From NCBI GenBank assembly GCA_016800925.1, contig JABCPU010000004.1:124001-188000 (forward strand): DNA of 64,000 bases. Reading direction: 5' to 3'. This DNA is from Suillus spraguei (lineage: Eukaryota > Basidiomycota > Agaricomycetes > Boletales > Suillaceae). This document shows positions 21,605 to 33,765 of this stretch, piece after piece (positions within the stretch are counted from its first letter, which is position 1; every line of letters starts with the position of its first letter). The position numbers and the translations under genes are program-made. The notes under the pieces were generated by a model. That model was not told where the DNA came from. It did not search any database and worked only from the letters and a program-made list of their open reading frames with translations.

Positions 21605-22916
21605 TTACTCACAATAATAATAATCATCTACAAGAGGTATCCAGTCCTTCACAATAGAACTAAGGACTCCAAGTATGGGCGTATTAGCGAACTTTTTCAC
21701 AACAGCCTCGACCTTGGGCCTGAAAAGGATGGAAATATTAGGCTTCGACAAAACTGGCACAAAATGCACAAACCTCGAATACGTCTCCCACACAGAGCCA
21801 CGCAGAAGGTACCAGAGAATATCCCTATCCCTCCGGGCATATTCCTCACGTTCTAGATCTGCAGAATGTGATGGCGTCCGCCTCAAACTGCGAGAAACAA
21901 GCTCCATGGCAAAAGCAGTCACGAGGGCTTTGTCCTTGTGTTTCTTGGTGCTTAACATACTCGCTACAAGAAAGTCGTGAGCATGTCAGGTCCAGCCCAC
22001 GCTTTGCACTCACCGTAAATCCAAGGACGAATGATATAGATAAACTCGGAAACCCACTCCAAGGGCGATGACACAGGTTTCATGAGTAGCATAGAAGGCT
22101 TAACAGATGATGTTGTAAGAGCTTTAGGGAGGAGATAATCCTCCACTGACGTGTCAGCACGAGCAGGTGGTGGGGGGGTGAGCATCAAAGCATTCAGCTG
22201 CAAGGGAATGTGATTATTCTTGAGGTGGTCCGGAGTTGGTGGAGAAGACGATGACGGAGAAGTGGGAGCAAGCGTTGGAGAAGTGTGCGTAGAGCTAGGG
22301 GGCATCGATGCTGGATCAATATCACGTTCCGGAATTGGAGGAGACAAAAGTGGTCTTGTCGTGATCTTCAGCAGCGTGAACCGTAAAACCATTCTTTAGA
22401 AGTGAATTCAGACGTGAACTCAGGGCAGTCATACTAGCCTTGGAACTTACTTCACAGTTTCGAGGAACACAATGCCTCTCCACCGGTTCTTGTCCGAGAC
22501 TTTCCTCCGAAGCAGCATTTCAACAAGGAGTTGCGTGAAGCGAACGAGCTCTAAGGATCGAGCAGCCCATTTGTATAATGTTTCCTTGTCCGACCAGGCG
22601 CGGGTATAGCGCGTGTGCAAGGGGATGGGAAGTATAGGCTTCCAATGAGGATCGCTCCGCACAACTCTGGCTAGGAGGGTATCATGATACATGCTGGATA
22701 CATGAAGTATCGTAGACACTAAGACCATACGTTATTGCTTGAACCAAACACGAAATTATAGCAATGTTGATACTGACGACCCTCCGAAGCAAGATCGGCG
22801 TCTTTGAACCGTCCAGGTAGAAACCATGTTACAGACCTCAGTGAGGATTCAAGGGTGGAGATGGTAGAGACGTTCTTCACGAGGAAATTTTCATATTTTT
22901 CCAACGTCGACGACAT
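21605..22916 (-). CDS. PEX16: peroxin-16 (peroxisomal membrane biogenesis protein)
   Basis: The N-terminal block MSSTLEKYENFLVKNVSTIS followed by LRSVTWFLPGRFKDADLASE matches Pex16, an integral peroxisomal/ER membrane protein that acts with Pex3 and Pex19 in membrane-protein insertion. Further exons give TLYKWAARSLELVRFTQLLVE, a variable Ser/Pro/Thr-rich insert, SPLEWVSEFIYIIRPWIY, and a C-terminal DRDILWYLLRGSVWETY block ending in DDYYYCE. Start 22,916 is the first Met before the conserved YENF motif. Three to four introns are present. The variable insert (about 22,135-22,330) is a typical Pex16 loop expansion. Confidence 0.85.
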
Positions 22917-23267
22917 GTATAGAGGTCCAGTATTAGCATATACTGCAAGCTGGAGGTGTGTTAGGACGACTTATCACCGCTCTGACCAACCGGGTATGTA
23001 ATCCCACGTGTTTTACATATGTACGTTGCCGTTCCAAGCCAACGCTCAATAATACAAGTAGGAAAATGGTGCAAAAATCTCATTCGCATCGTAGCACTAG
23101 ATACTCTACTAATCCTCGAAGGTGAATAGAGCGATAACGACATTTTCCACGAGGCATGATATTAGCGCCGCATGAACCAGATGTCACTGCGCAATCCGTG
23201 GCTTGCAAGAACATACCAATATAGTAGGATCTCCGCAAAAGGTAAGTAATGACACTGAGGTAAAAGT
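22917..23267. other. intergenic between PEX16 and NSP1
   Basis: No supported gene. Short ORFs on both strands lack domain features. It should contain the NSP1 3' end and the PEX16 promoter, both genes reading on the minus strand. Confidence 0.5.
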
Positions 23268-24648
23268 TCATCGGTTCATCCCAAAGCTCCTATTCTTTGT
23301 CGCGCCGCTTCCCGTTACTGTGTTTACTCCACCTGCTTCTCGCACGCGTCTCTCCACCTCACTTACCTTGCCCTCAACTTCGCGCACAGCCCCATCGATC
23401 CACTGCAGGCTGTCCAAATGGCTACTCAAGATCTGAGATATCTGCATCATGGGATCATCGTTGCCAACCGTCCCTTGTGACCCATTGGGTATTAGAGATA
23501 GTGCATTGACTGAATCAATCATCTGCGTCAACGATCCAGACAAATCATCCATGTGGGCGTGCAGCTCTGTAGCCAGCATATAACTAATGGAAAACGGAAA
23601 TCAAAATGGTGCAGTTTTAAACCGAGGCAATATGGCTCACTTTTTATCCCGCTCGGTGTCAGCAGGTCCAGTATCAAGCGCCCGCAACGTGCCGCTTTCT
23701 CCAAAAAGTTCTTCCGCAGATCGCTCGTACGCATCCAGCGTTGCGGAGAGATCTTTTTGCTGTTGCTCGATGTGGTCAAGAGCTTGATCGATGTCATTTT
23801 GTTCCCGCTCCACAGCCTGGACGTGGGTAAACAAAGTAGCCAACTGTATCATACTGTCAGACGAGAGATTCGATGAATGCGGAGCGAACAAACATACGTT
23901 ATTACCATTTTCCATCAAGGCCCTATCCCATACAGCGACTTCACCAGCGAACTTGTTGAACTCTCGGACATGTACTTCCAGTTCAGATGACCACTTGTTT
24001 ACTATTTCCTCGATGGTTTTCCCCCTGAGCGCCGATGGTGGAGGCACTGCTACTGACGTGGCGGCAGCGGTGGTTGCTAACAGCAGGAATGAATGGACGG
24101 AAAGAATAAATTTATCGGAAACTCATACCATCTTTTGGCTTGTCGGATTCTTTAGACGGTCCAAGGGCTGACTGCCCCAGTGGTGCTGCTGGGGGAAATG
24201 AGCTCGTAGACAGAGTTTGCCAATAAGACATACTTACTTGTCGTAGCCGTAGTTGTAGATTTACCTCCAAACAAGTTGGTCACAGGTGCTGTGTAACTGC
24301 TGAAGATGGGCCTGTTTTATCCTTAAAACGTGATCTCACCTGCAGGGGCCGTGGTTGGGGAAGAGGTGTTCTTTGCACCAAACAAATTGACTGGTGGTGT
24401 TGACGCTATACAGTATCCGTCAGACGGGTCATTGACACTACATACAGATAACTCACTTGCAGGGGTAGCAGCTGCCGTGGTTGCGGGCTTCAGACCGAAG
24501 AGGCCGGTCGCAGGTACTATATATAAAGGAACATCAACATCTTTTAAGTGGAGGCATTGAGGAACATACATGTGGTGGCATCTTTCTTATCCGACGAATT
24601 ATCCTTATTTCCAAATAGGTTGAATGTCGGAGGAGTGGTGGACTGCAT
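23268..24648 (-). CDS. NSP1: nucleoporin Nsp1/Nup62 family, short FG region
   Basis: The C-terminal half is the conserved Nsp1/Nup62 coiled-coil domain of the central nuclear-pore channel (Nsp1-Nup57-Nup49 complex): LRGKTIEEIVNKWSSELEVH, FNKFAGEVAVWDRALMENG, IEQQQKDLSATLDAYE and a final helix around ELHAHMDDLSGSLTQMIDSV, with the stop at 23,268. Upstream are four small exons, each carrying one FG motif: FNLFGNKDN, GLFGLKPAT, VNLFGAKN and TNLFGGKS, then a Ser/Pro-rich exon (LGQSALGPSKES). A start at MQSTTPPTFNLFG (24,648) fits best. Yeast Nsp1 has many more FG repeats, so this is a minimal FG region unless further exons lie upstream. Confidence 0.8.
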
Positions 24649-25362
24649 TTCTTTGCCAACGTCCGAGAACACTTGAACTTGAACTCTTGGTTCGGCATGA
24701 ATGCCGAGAATGGGGACTGCAAACAAAGCCAAGCAAACGCACTCAAGTTTACTATGTACTACTTATTCCATGACGTCGATACGCCGTAGACGCGTTATTG
24801 GCGGTGCGCATCAGCACTTGAATATGACCTCTCGCGATCATTTGAACCACAATTCATTCAACAACACAGCAGGCCAAATGATACTCCACACTGCGATACT
24901 CACATGCCTCGCGACAACATTCATCATTCCCTGACAGCTCGAGGCTATATTGGATGAGTGATGTACCCAGGCTCATATTGATATGACAGGAGTGGAAAGT
25001 GGACATGCATATCTTATACATCATTTCTCAAGTGAAAACCACGAACTTTCTGGCGTTCTTTCGTTGAAAAACCACAGTATGGTTGTGCATGCAGTCGGAC
25101 GAGGGGTCAACGTTTTGCACAGCAGCTTACCCTCAAAATCAAGGACGATTCCGCATGTTTCATAGCCTTGCACAATACATACAACCATGCGTGTATTTCA
25201 TTTATGTACATAAAAGAATTTGAGAAGTTGCACGGTCCGATGTGTTGTATGTACAAAGCTTGTCACCAAACAGGCCACCATGGCCGATCAAATAATGAGA
25301 ATCTCGTTTGAGTCATATACATAATTGTCTTTATTTCTCAGCTCCGCTTTCCTGACCCTCCG
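24649..25362. other. divergent intergenic region
   Basis: This 0.7-kb stretch between the divergent NSP1 and coiled-coil genes contains no ORF with domain support. It presumably holds both promoters and could hide additional 5' exons of NSP1. Confidence 0.4.
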
Positions 25363-27189
25363 ATGCATAGAGATTCGACTGCCAGCACCATTACACTCCC
25401 TCCGCTGGAATACCTTCACGCCAGTCCAGTAAGAGGTCAACTGGAGCCTTCAGATGAGGTTACCAAAAAAACCGGCTGGCGTTTTCTTCAGTGCACAGAC
25501 ACTCCAAATGAACTCAAAGTAAGTATAACAACTTTCTCTTTCGATGGCTCTCAATCAAACATACTGCAGGTACTTCTACCTCCTCGCACAGCTCAGCTAT
25601 ACGCCCGCCTGCTCAAAGCAGAGAAATCCGAGCTCGCCAAAAAGCTCAATGCATCTTGGGACCGCATCCTTGAAATACGGCACCTCAAGGATAGGATGAT
25701 CAGAAAGTGCCAAAGACTAGCTCATTCTTATGCCGCCAACAGGCCTTCTGCGAAGGTCCCCTTCATGTCCATTCATGCGCCACTGGATTTTAGATTGAAA
25801 GAGATGGAGAAGTGGATTCGCCTGCACGGCGAGCCTGATGAGTCTGGCAAGAAGATGTCTGTGGGCGATTCTATTCGTCCGCGTAACTCGTTCTGCTGTG
25901 ATCGATGCGCAAATACGGTTCCTCATCAACACACCGTATCTCGTCGGCCATCCGTCCAATCCATCCACCGTCGCTCAGCTTTCTCTGACCATTCCTCATC
26001 AAAAGCTCCCTCGGCATCTCCTCGACGCGCTCGCTCCTCCAAGGCAAGTTCTGTCCAGAGCGATCACAAGCCATCTCCCGTTGCGAGCTCCATCGTCCTG
26101 AATGAGAGTCATTCGCATCATCAAAGTCAATCATATGAAAGCAGGGTCCACGAAAGTAGTACACACCAGGAGGCTTGGGATAACCAAGTACATGCGACTT
26201 TCACCGCGCATGAGAGCGGGTTCGATGATAGTAGCAATACTCAGGAGAGCAGGGTTCAAGACAGCGGTAATATCCGCGTGCGACAAAACAAGCACTCTAG
26301 GAGTATGTCATATGATGCACAAAGATTTGCCGAGAGTGGTCTTCAGGAAATCACGCGCACTATGCACGTCATTCCTGAAGCATCAGAAGTCGGTACCGAT
26401 CACAGCAACTCAGCAGTGTCGGACAGTAAACTATCGATCATTTCGCCCGTTCCATTACCTCATCCGTACCATGGTTCGACTTCAGCAGTTTTCTTGAACA
26501 TGGTCGAAAGCCCCGTAGATACTCCTCAGGTGCAGGGCGCTGAACCTTACTATGTTCCCATTACGGAAGGCGAGGGAGTAAATACACCTCCCTCCGAAGA
26601 CGAACCTACCAGCGACTCCCCTCCCCAGCCAAATAGCCTTCGCAGACGTAGTAGCCTCAAACGCAGCAACAATGACCTGCGTATGAGTATGGCGTTTTCC
26701 GCTAAGACCGTATCCTGGGCAATGGATCGCGACTGGGCCGATCAGGTTTCAAAGTATACCGCTGCGGCGGGTGAGATCGAGCATGCTGGTAGGTTTGTTA
26801 CCCATCTCTAGTGGCATTAGAGGTTTACCAGTCTATATGCGAGACCGAGAATGGGATGCCATTTGTACGACGTATCATGAAGAGCTTGCTGGCATGAAGG
26901 CTCTACGACGAAATGTCACGGAGACCTTGGCCAGGTTGCGCTTGGAGGCGGAAAAGCTACAGCGCGAAGATGAGGTGATCCGGGATCAAGAAGACAAGCT
27001 GCGGGAAGGATATAAACAGCTTGAGCAGAAACATGGACAGTATCGAGAAAAAGGTGAGTACTCGTCCTCGTGGTTGCAGCCTATCAAAGAGACGCTGATG
27101 TCGACTATAATTGCCGTCGGTTAGTTAAAGCTGTTCTAGAAGAGACCGAACAGGTTCTTACACTGTGTGGCACCAAACGAGGTTCTTAA
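25363..27189 (+). CDS. hypothetical protein with Ser-rich middle and C-terminal coiled coil
   Basis: This is a long open frame from MHRDSTASTITLPPLEY. A 51-nt in-frame intron interrupts ELK|VLLPPRTAQLY. An N-terminal basic helical part (residues about 45-120) includes LAKKLNASWDRILEIRHLKD, followed by a long Ser/His-rich low-complexity region (about 190-400) and an RRRSSLKRSNND basic patch. After an intron at 26,771-26,822 comes a predicted coiled coil (RLRLEAEKLQREDEVIRDQE) and a short last exon ending GTKRGS at 27,189. I recognise no catalytic domain; the coil and phospho-site-like patches suggest a scaffold or cytoskeletal role, which is inference only. It converges with the CorA gene. Confidence 0.6.
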
Positions 27190-27395
27190 AGTCATGATTC
27201 GTCCGGTATTGGAAAGTGCTTGCGTCGTTGTACTGATCTACATTGTTTCCATCACAATTTATACAAAATTTACATACCCATATCTTGACTACTCAAATAC
27301 ATGTCGCTATAAGTACATGTCAGTCACTATTTATGTTTTAGATTAGGTTCAACACCGTTTCATTATCTGGCATTAACAGCAAACATGAAGAGCCC

Positions 27396-29755
27396 CTATG
27401 AAAGTCTTGATCGGGTGCGTTTCGCTTGATTCCACCAGCGCCGCACAGTAGTGAGAAAAACAGCCTCTACTCCAAACAAGAAAAGTACAACCATAACGAA
27501 ATAATTGAAAGGGCCTGGAGGATGAATGCTATTCTTTGGAATCTTGATGTTTTGTGAAAATAGTCCTATGAAAAGTAAAAGGTAAACATGACATGACACC
27601 AGAGGACAGCTGGTAACATACCGATCGGAAGTTGAATGCACATAATCCCAACACTAACGACAGACAACATCAAAATGGCCTTATCAGTGTATTGTTTGGT
27701 CTTGGCGAGATGAGTGCTCAGTTGAGTCAGATATGCTGGGTGAGAATCGCTGAGCATGTGCTCGTAGTGATGGAGGGATTGCTGTAAAGTCAATATATGA
27801 TCTACAAAACAGTTCAGTTACATTGTCAACAGTCGACATAGCTCTTTACCTTGAATGTCCCCCATGTAAATGGCGATTTCAAGGTCATCGTTTGCCTGAG
27901 GGGAGGTTGTTTGTCGTCCGCCGATCAAAAAGCGTTTGCGGATTTGCGATATGACCTCCGATTTTGTAGCAAGAAGGCGAGTCAAGGAAGTAACAAGTCT
28001 TCTCGCCCTTGCCATACGTAGTAGCGTGTTTGCTGTCGTCACTTGTGATCTGGCCTCATGGGTCGTCGCAAAATTGTTCCACAAATTTTGAAGCTTGCAC
28101 TTCAAACGCCGAAAGAACAGAGGCTGGGTGAATTGGGAAAAGGAAAGGCTACGATTCAAGCTGGGAGGGGTTTCTCTAATTTCTTTTGAAAGCGTATTTG
28201 GTAGCTTTTCGATGTTGGGATCGCATTGATTACTCGTAGGTTTATCCGTAGGTATATGAGTGAGATCGACAAGAGTATTTGTCGACGGAGTGTGGGACAC
28301 GTTGCTCGAAAATATAAGAGCTTCCACAGCCAGAACTTGTTGCTCGATTTCCTTTAAGACTGGAAAGAATGAATCCACAACAGAGTCCAATATGTCATGA
28401 GCAATCCAGTCTTGGAAGCAAGTCAGCAAGTCAACATGAAGAACATGACATCACACAATAATTACCTGATGACATATTGAAGCAATCCTGGAGAAGTTGA
28501 ACTCTATTCCTGACTTTCTCTATGTGTTCTGAACAAGGATAAACATCGCGTATTTGAACTGAATTGTAAGCCCACCTGAGACATCGGTGAAATAAAACTA
28601 AGCGTCATTGAGTATGATCTTCATTACCCGATGTAAAATGCGAACATACCGTGCAAATGCCTTCCTTGAATACCACCATGTATATATTAGCCTCCCTTAA
28701 GGCACCGTCGTGGGCCTTGTAAATATCGCCATCACTTGCAATGCCCTGAAAATCCGGCTGCTCGACGGTTGCATTCTGTATAGTTCGGAACGAGACGAAA
28801 TAATAACCCAGTTTTGAAAACAGCTCCATTTTTTCGCGCGGATCTTGTTGGAGAATATCCTCAAGTGTAAGGGGATGAATATGTAAGAGCTACTCATCAA
28901 ATCAGCATGGCACGTTAATGACTCGAATGCACCTACCTTGCCAATCGTTTGTAAGTCGTCCCAAGTCGGACTGGCGACATCAAGCCACCAAGCTTTGGGA
29001 GCTCGATCGGACTCGGGCGAACCCCCGGGAGCCAATTCGTTAGGCGTACAATTCCCCGAAGAGAACTTTGTGTGTTTCGCTTGGACGGAAGACAGCAAGG
29101 CGGACGAAAGGTCACCGAAAGACGCAGGTCGACTGAGCACACCATTAGACATATAATCATGATGGGCGGAAATCGGAGGTATGCTGAAGCTGAATTGACG
29201 TTGCTTTCCTTTGATCTTTTTTGCCTTTGACGCCTTCTTTAGTACAGCCTCCAAACAGTTGAGGGTAACAGGTAGAGAGGTCGTTTGAGAGACAGACTGC
29301 TGAGATCGGTCCGAAGTTTCCGATAACCGGGTCGTGGTCTCGACGTTTAAACTCAAACTCGGTGGTAAGTATAAGGTAAACCCTCTATCAACACGTCTAA
29401 TTTCCTGTTTGACTCGAAGACGAGCGGCTACCTCACGTTCGGAAAGTGTGGAACGCATATTAGCGGAGCTTGTTCGTCTCTTGCGCCGACGACTATGGCG
29501 AAGACGAGAGGGCGTGTAAATAGAGTGGGAAGATGTAGAACTGGAGGATGATGAAGATGAAACCGAAGCTGACGAACTTCGCCTTCGAGCCCAACGGGTA
29601 ATTGCATTTTCCAATACGGCAGTCAGAGCTCCCAGGCGACCCGTGATGAGGGAGCCGGATAATGACGAAGTAGACGATGCAGATGCCACCGACTCCGCAA
29701 TGATGGGTAGGGCAGGGGGGACCTTGCCACGATAGATGTCATCTTCTGAAGGCAT
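27396..29755 (-). CDS. CorA-type Mg2+ transporter (Mnr2/Alr-like)
   Basis: This is a CorA-superfamily metal-ion transporter. The long N-terminal cytosolic domain (from MPSEDDIYRGKVPPALP) is Ser/Arg-rich, then KAWWLDVASPTWDDLQTIG and HPLTLEDILQQDPREKMELF, the fungal Mnr2/Alr signature, followed by LGYYFVSFRTI. The soluble helices continue with DWIAHDILDSVVDSFFPVL. Near the C-terminus, ILMLSVVSVGIMCIQLPIG (TM1) leads into the loop, then NYFVMVVLFLFGVEAVFLTT (TM2) and a basic tail. The usual GMN signature after TM1 reads S-Q-N here (GLFSQNIKIP), so ion selectivity may differ or this may be a normal variant of the branch. About six introns are present. Vacuolar or plasma-membrane location is undecided. 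Confidence 0.8.
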
Positions 29756-29943
29756 GTCTTTAAATATATCTTGTGCTTCGAGGAGACAAGGTTTGACGGG
29801 AGAAGGTCTAAAGAGTAAGGGCTATTCAAGACATCTGAGTCGTGCAGTTTGGGGCCCGCTATAGTGAAAGTAATATTCCTGCCCGCAATGTGAGCACAGC
29901 TCTTGAAGCTTTTAAAAGCCGAACCATAATTAGCCGCATCTTA

Positions 29944-30572
29944 CTATCCATTACGCTCGTTTCGTGACGGTCCATTATTTCGTGAGTCACACACCAATAG
30001 TAACGGTCACACTTGCCAAATTTACAACCCGTTCGACAACTCGTGAACTTCGACAGTAAATTGATTGGGATGTTATACTAGCTAGTGGTAAACTTGCAAG
30101 CTATAGCATGTACGGAGAATTACAGAGCTGAATGCAAATCATTACTGCTGTGTAAAATACTGAGGGAATGTATGAGGTAGATTTGATACATCGAAGGATT
30201 GTCTTGCTGGATGTGTGTATTGAGCGAAAGAAATATGGTCACTGGATGTCCTCATAGTCAGGATCAGTAGACGCCAATAGCTTGCCTCGGCGACGCCCTA
30301 CGAACCCAGTTGAATGGTCAGCGCTCACCTGTTCACGGATTGCAGTTACAATGAAACGCGCTGTTAAATTCAATGTCCGGCAGGTGATACTGAATCGTGG
30401 CGTCACGCTACGATCTCCATTTCTCAATAGCTTTGTTTCGTTTCACTTGGAATATGCTAGTATAATAGGTAGAACATACCCAGTGAAGTAGCTAAGCAAT
30501 TACTTTAAAATTGAGTGCTGTATACAAAAATCACGAAATAGTGGACCGTCACGAAACGAGCGTAATGGATAG
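29944..30572. mobile_element. MITE, 629 bp, TA target duplication
   Basis: The ends are inverted copies of CTATCCATTACGCTCGTTTC..., extending roughly 40 bp with one mismatch, and are flanked by TA (29,942-29,943 and 30,573-30,574). This is the structure of a Tc1/mariner-type miniature element. A minus-strand frame at 30,239-30,427 is open but without recognisable transposase motifs. The element lies between the CorA gene and the DUF2235 array. Confidence 0.75.
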
Positions 30573-30908
30573 TATGTCCAACTACCTGTACGGTCGCGAT
30601 TCAAGCCCCGACGAGAGGCGCGACTCGTCTGGCCGCTGGCTAGATGAGGCTCTTAGGGCCCAAGGCCTGGGGCAGCGGCAAGCCCCCTGGTGGGAGCCTT
30701 TCGCAGGGTTCGAAACTGCTGTCCCCTGCTTTACTAGTATCCCTCTGCTCAACCTCACTACACCCCTAGGAGACAGTGGACAGGGGAGCTGAGTACAGGA
30801 TATGGTCGGCCTAGTACGTTCGCAACGTAGACTAAAATCTGTGCTCGCAAGCTCGCTCAGATGACCTCAAAGCTCCGACCTCGACTGTCAGTACTGCATG
30901 TGCATGTG
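30573..30908. other. GC-richer unassigned sequence with a tRNA-B-box-like word
   Basis: The stretch 30,590-30,790 is notably richer in G and C than its neighbours. GGTTCGAAACT near 30,707 resembles a pol III B box, but no tRNA cloverleaf or acceptor stem forms around it. No gene is supported. Confidence 0.3.
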
Positions 30909-33765
30909 CACCGCGCGCGCGAATAATTTATACAGAAGATATACATGTCATATATATACAATAATGTAATATCCAAGCTCTATCCATGTAGCTGTAAGAA
31001 AGACTCATTTACACAAACCATTCATCACTGCGCCAACATGTGTCAGAGACTGGCGAATCGAGGTGTACTATGTGTACGACCATCGGTCACTTGGTCTAGG
31101 ATATTGTAACTCGCGTCTCGAGGACAGACTCAACCTGCCTGGCCGAGCCGAAGGACAAGAAATAGAAAGAAGTTACTGATTGTACGTGCGGCACTGCTCC
31201 GTTTGCCTGGTACAAGTTATCGTGTTTGGCAGCGGGTTGGATTGCGCTACAGGGCACTCTGCAGCACTCTGTAGTGAATTATGTTTTCCTGAAGTTCAAT
31301 ATACGGCCATTTTGTATGTAGCTCTTCCTCCAAAGGAAGCAACTTGCAAAGAAGACTGGGATCGATTGAGATTGGTTGTTTCTGTCGAAGAACAGAGGGG
31401 TGGAATGTTTCGTGTGTGATGTTATCTGTGACTGTCGGGAGTTTTCTGACATGTTCCTTCGATAATACGAATATACCGCTGCGTGGACTGCAATAGTCAT
31501 GAGTATTGTTCCAGATGAAGTCGATGATACACTTATCGACTTACTCATGTGGGTACTGCTCTCCCCATGGTGCTACTGGATCCAATAGCGAGGAGATATA
31601 TCCGATATCGATTAATAACATGTCACTGACATTGGCCTGTATAGTGAACGACACATTCAAAAGCAATCACATTATAAGTAGATTCGAGCACTCACCACCA
31701 TCCACACAAGAGTTATGTCAGATAAGTCATGCGCTTGCCAACCACCTCCGATCTATTGGTTCAGCACATTCAGTAGATGGTTGGGATAATGAATGACCAT
31801 CACTTACATCTGAATGTTCACCTATGGTGTACGTTCATCAATAAGATTTGTAGAAGAGTTGTCCCAAAAAAACTTACCAGAAAACCAGCACTGCGAAAAA
31901 CTCTGTGAGTGAAAATCTACAAACCAATCAAATTACAAATCACCTGTTTCAAAATTTGTCCTTTCTGCCGTCCGCCGTCCGTTTGCTCGAATTTGCAGCA
32001 GTCCTAGAATAAATGAATGAAATGTCAGAGATCAGTGCTCAACTACTTACAAAGTCTAGTCTGATTTCATTGATAGCAAGCGCATGATATGCGCGCTCAA
32101 TATGTTCCCCAAGTTCACTGTTGGGGAAGCCAAAAATAGATTTTACCGAAGGCGACTTATGCGTCAATTCTTCAGGTAGACCTACTGAACCGACAGTATC
32201 AAAAACACCGACGCATCTGAAGACCCATCTTAGCCGTTGTCACTGCTGTGGATGAACCAGTAAAACCCACTTTATGGAGAAAGAGCCATTATCAGACTCG
32301 GCCCTTCTCTTTCCCCGGGAATCGGGGGAGGTCCACTGGTGCAATGATGCCTTCAGCTTGTCGATCTCTGAAGTACAATCAGAATTGCCAGAATAATGAT
32401 GGTCGACGTGACAAACCTCTTTGATCAGTCTCTTTGCCAAGTTTTTGGTACGCAAGAAATATATCGCCGAAGTTATCCATGTCAGTGCGGTCTAGGATAC
32501 CGATGGCACCCTGACGGAAGCTCATTTCTGATACGAGTGTCGATAACAAAAAGCCTACTTACGATGAGCATGGCTACCATCCGTGCAGTATATGCACCCT
32601 AATGAAAATGTTAGTGATAGTGCGTTTCATGCTAATATACCATTGCATACCCTAGAGAAGCCAAAGAGGAATATCTTAAGTGATGACGTTAGTCTGAGAT
32701 CGAGAAGTGATGTTGATCGAAACAGACGAATGTCTTACTTCATCACCGGGATGGTAGTTTCTGCAAGGGGACATTTAAGCCGCAGCTAAGCATGTACTCT
32801 GCAAAACTCACTGGGCAATAAACGCATAAGCCTCTTGAACCTTTCCACCTGCATATAGTGATGAGTGCTCGCTGAAATTAGCGAGGAAGATATATTCTTA
32901 CCGAGGGATCCTCCTGTCGCACCTGATTCAAAGAAAGATGGTTAGCCCACACTATTAACGAAATCATCCCACGAACCATCGACATATTCAGAATAGAAAT
33001 TTTGGGCGGATCCAACGCCACACTGGTAGTAGACGACCTGTGGGATTGGGACACCCCTGTTCAGGTATATGAATGACAAAATAAAGACATGGCCCAGATC
33101 TGAGCTTACGATCGTTCGTCCAAATGTTCCAATCCCCGTGATAGTTTCTGAAAAACAAATATGTATTAAATTTCCAAATGCGTACAATAGACGCACCAAG
33201 ATGTTAGTTTGCTTCCAATGGTCCTTCACGATCACTCCGTCTTGCCAGGTTCTAAAAGAACATCAACGGTAGCGCCCAAGATTTCATAACTGACCTACCC
33301 ATCACAACATACGATGATTCTTTTCTTAAGCTTCGCGCAAGTTTGGAAGGGTTCAGTTGAAGCCATTGATAGTTGTGTAGGGTCGAGACTGATTCTGGAG
33401 GGGATCATGACAGCAGGGAGAGTTGAGGTGTAGTTAAGAACGACGCGGGTGTTTTTATGCTGAAATCCTCCTCGCGGTCATCATTATTATAGCCATGGAT
33501 CTGAAGTCATCATATCAGCTGCATGTCGGTGATATCATAAACACAGGAACTTGCCACATAGATCAAAGACCAATGCTGAATTCGTGGAATTCTGAGCGCC
33601 CCAAGATCTGATGCTGGGTTTCAGCTGGTCAGTTTTGTTTCACGGGGTTATGCTGGTCCCGATTCACCATCAACGTAACAGATTAGTAGCCTCACAGCAA
33701 CACAGCAGTGGCCGCCGGCCCGAACTAGGTACAACCAGGTTCACAGCTTCGTCCGCCCGCTCATC
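30909..33765. repeat. segmental tandem repeat, unit I
   Basis: This is unit I of three direct repeats (with 34,671-37,493 and 38,088-40,983). Each comprises a 3' flank, one minus-strand DUF2235 gene, and a ~330-bp 5' flank ending in CAGCAACACAGCAG...CAGCTTCGTCCG. Identity is high along exons, introns and flanks, so duplication was recent. Confidence 0.8.
31247..33408 (-). CDS. DUF2235 (Tle1-like alpha/beta-hydrolase) protein, copy I
   Basis: This multi-exon minus-strand gene encodes a DUF2235 protein, a family of alpha/beta-hydrolase fold shared with bacterial type VI phospholipase effectors of the Tle1 group; fungal members have no settled role. It starts MIPSRISLDPTQL and reads KKRIIVCCDG|TWQDGVIVK, VPIPQVVYYQCGVGS, NYHPGDE|IFLFGFSR|GAYTARMVAM (nucleophile elbow GFSRG), GAIGVLDRTDMDNF, RCVGVFDTVGSVGLPEEL and IGGGW..HDLSD (His region). 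The last exon contains KLPTVTDNITHETFHPSV. The end is copy-specific: an extra ~65 bp near 31,240-31,305 ends the protein at ELQENIIHYRVLQSAL. About fourteen exons are used, several only 22-36 nt long. Confidence 0.75.

Noticed and set aside
30660..30760. Possible tRNA gene
   Set aside because: A B-box-like word is present, but no acceptor stem, D arm or anticodon arm can be drawn.
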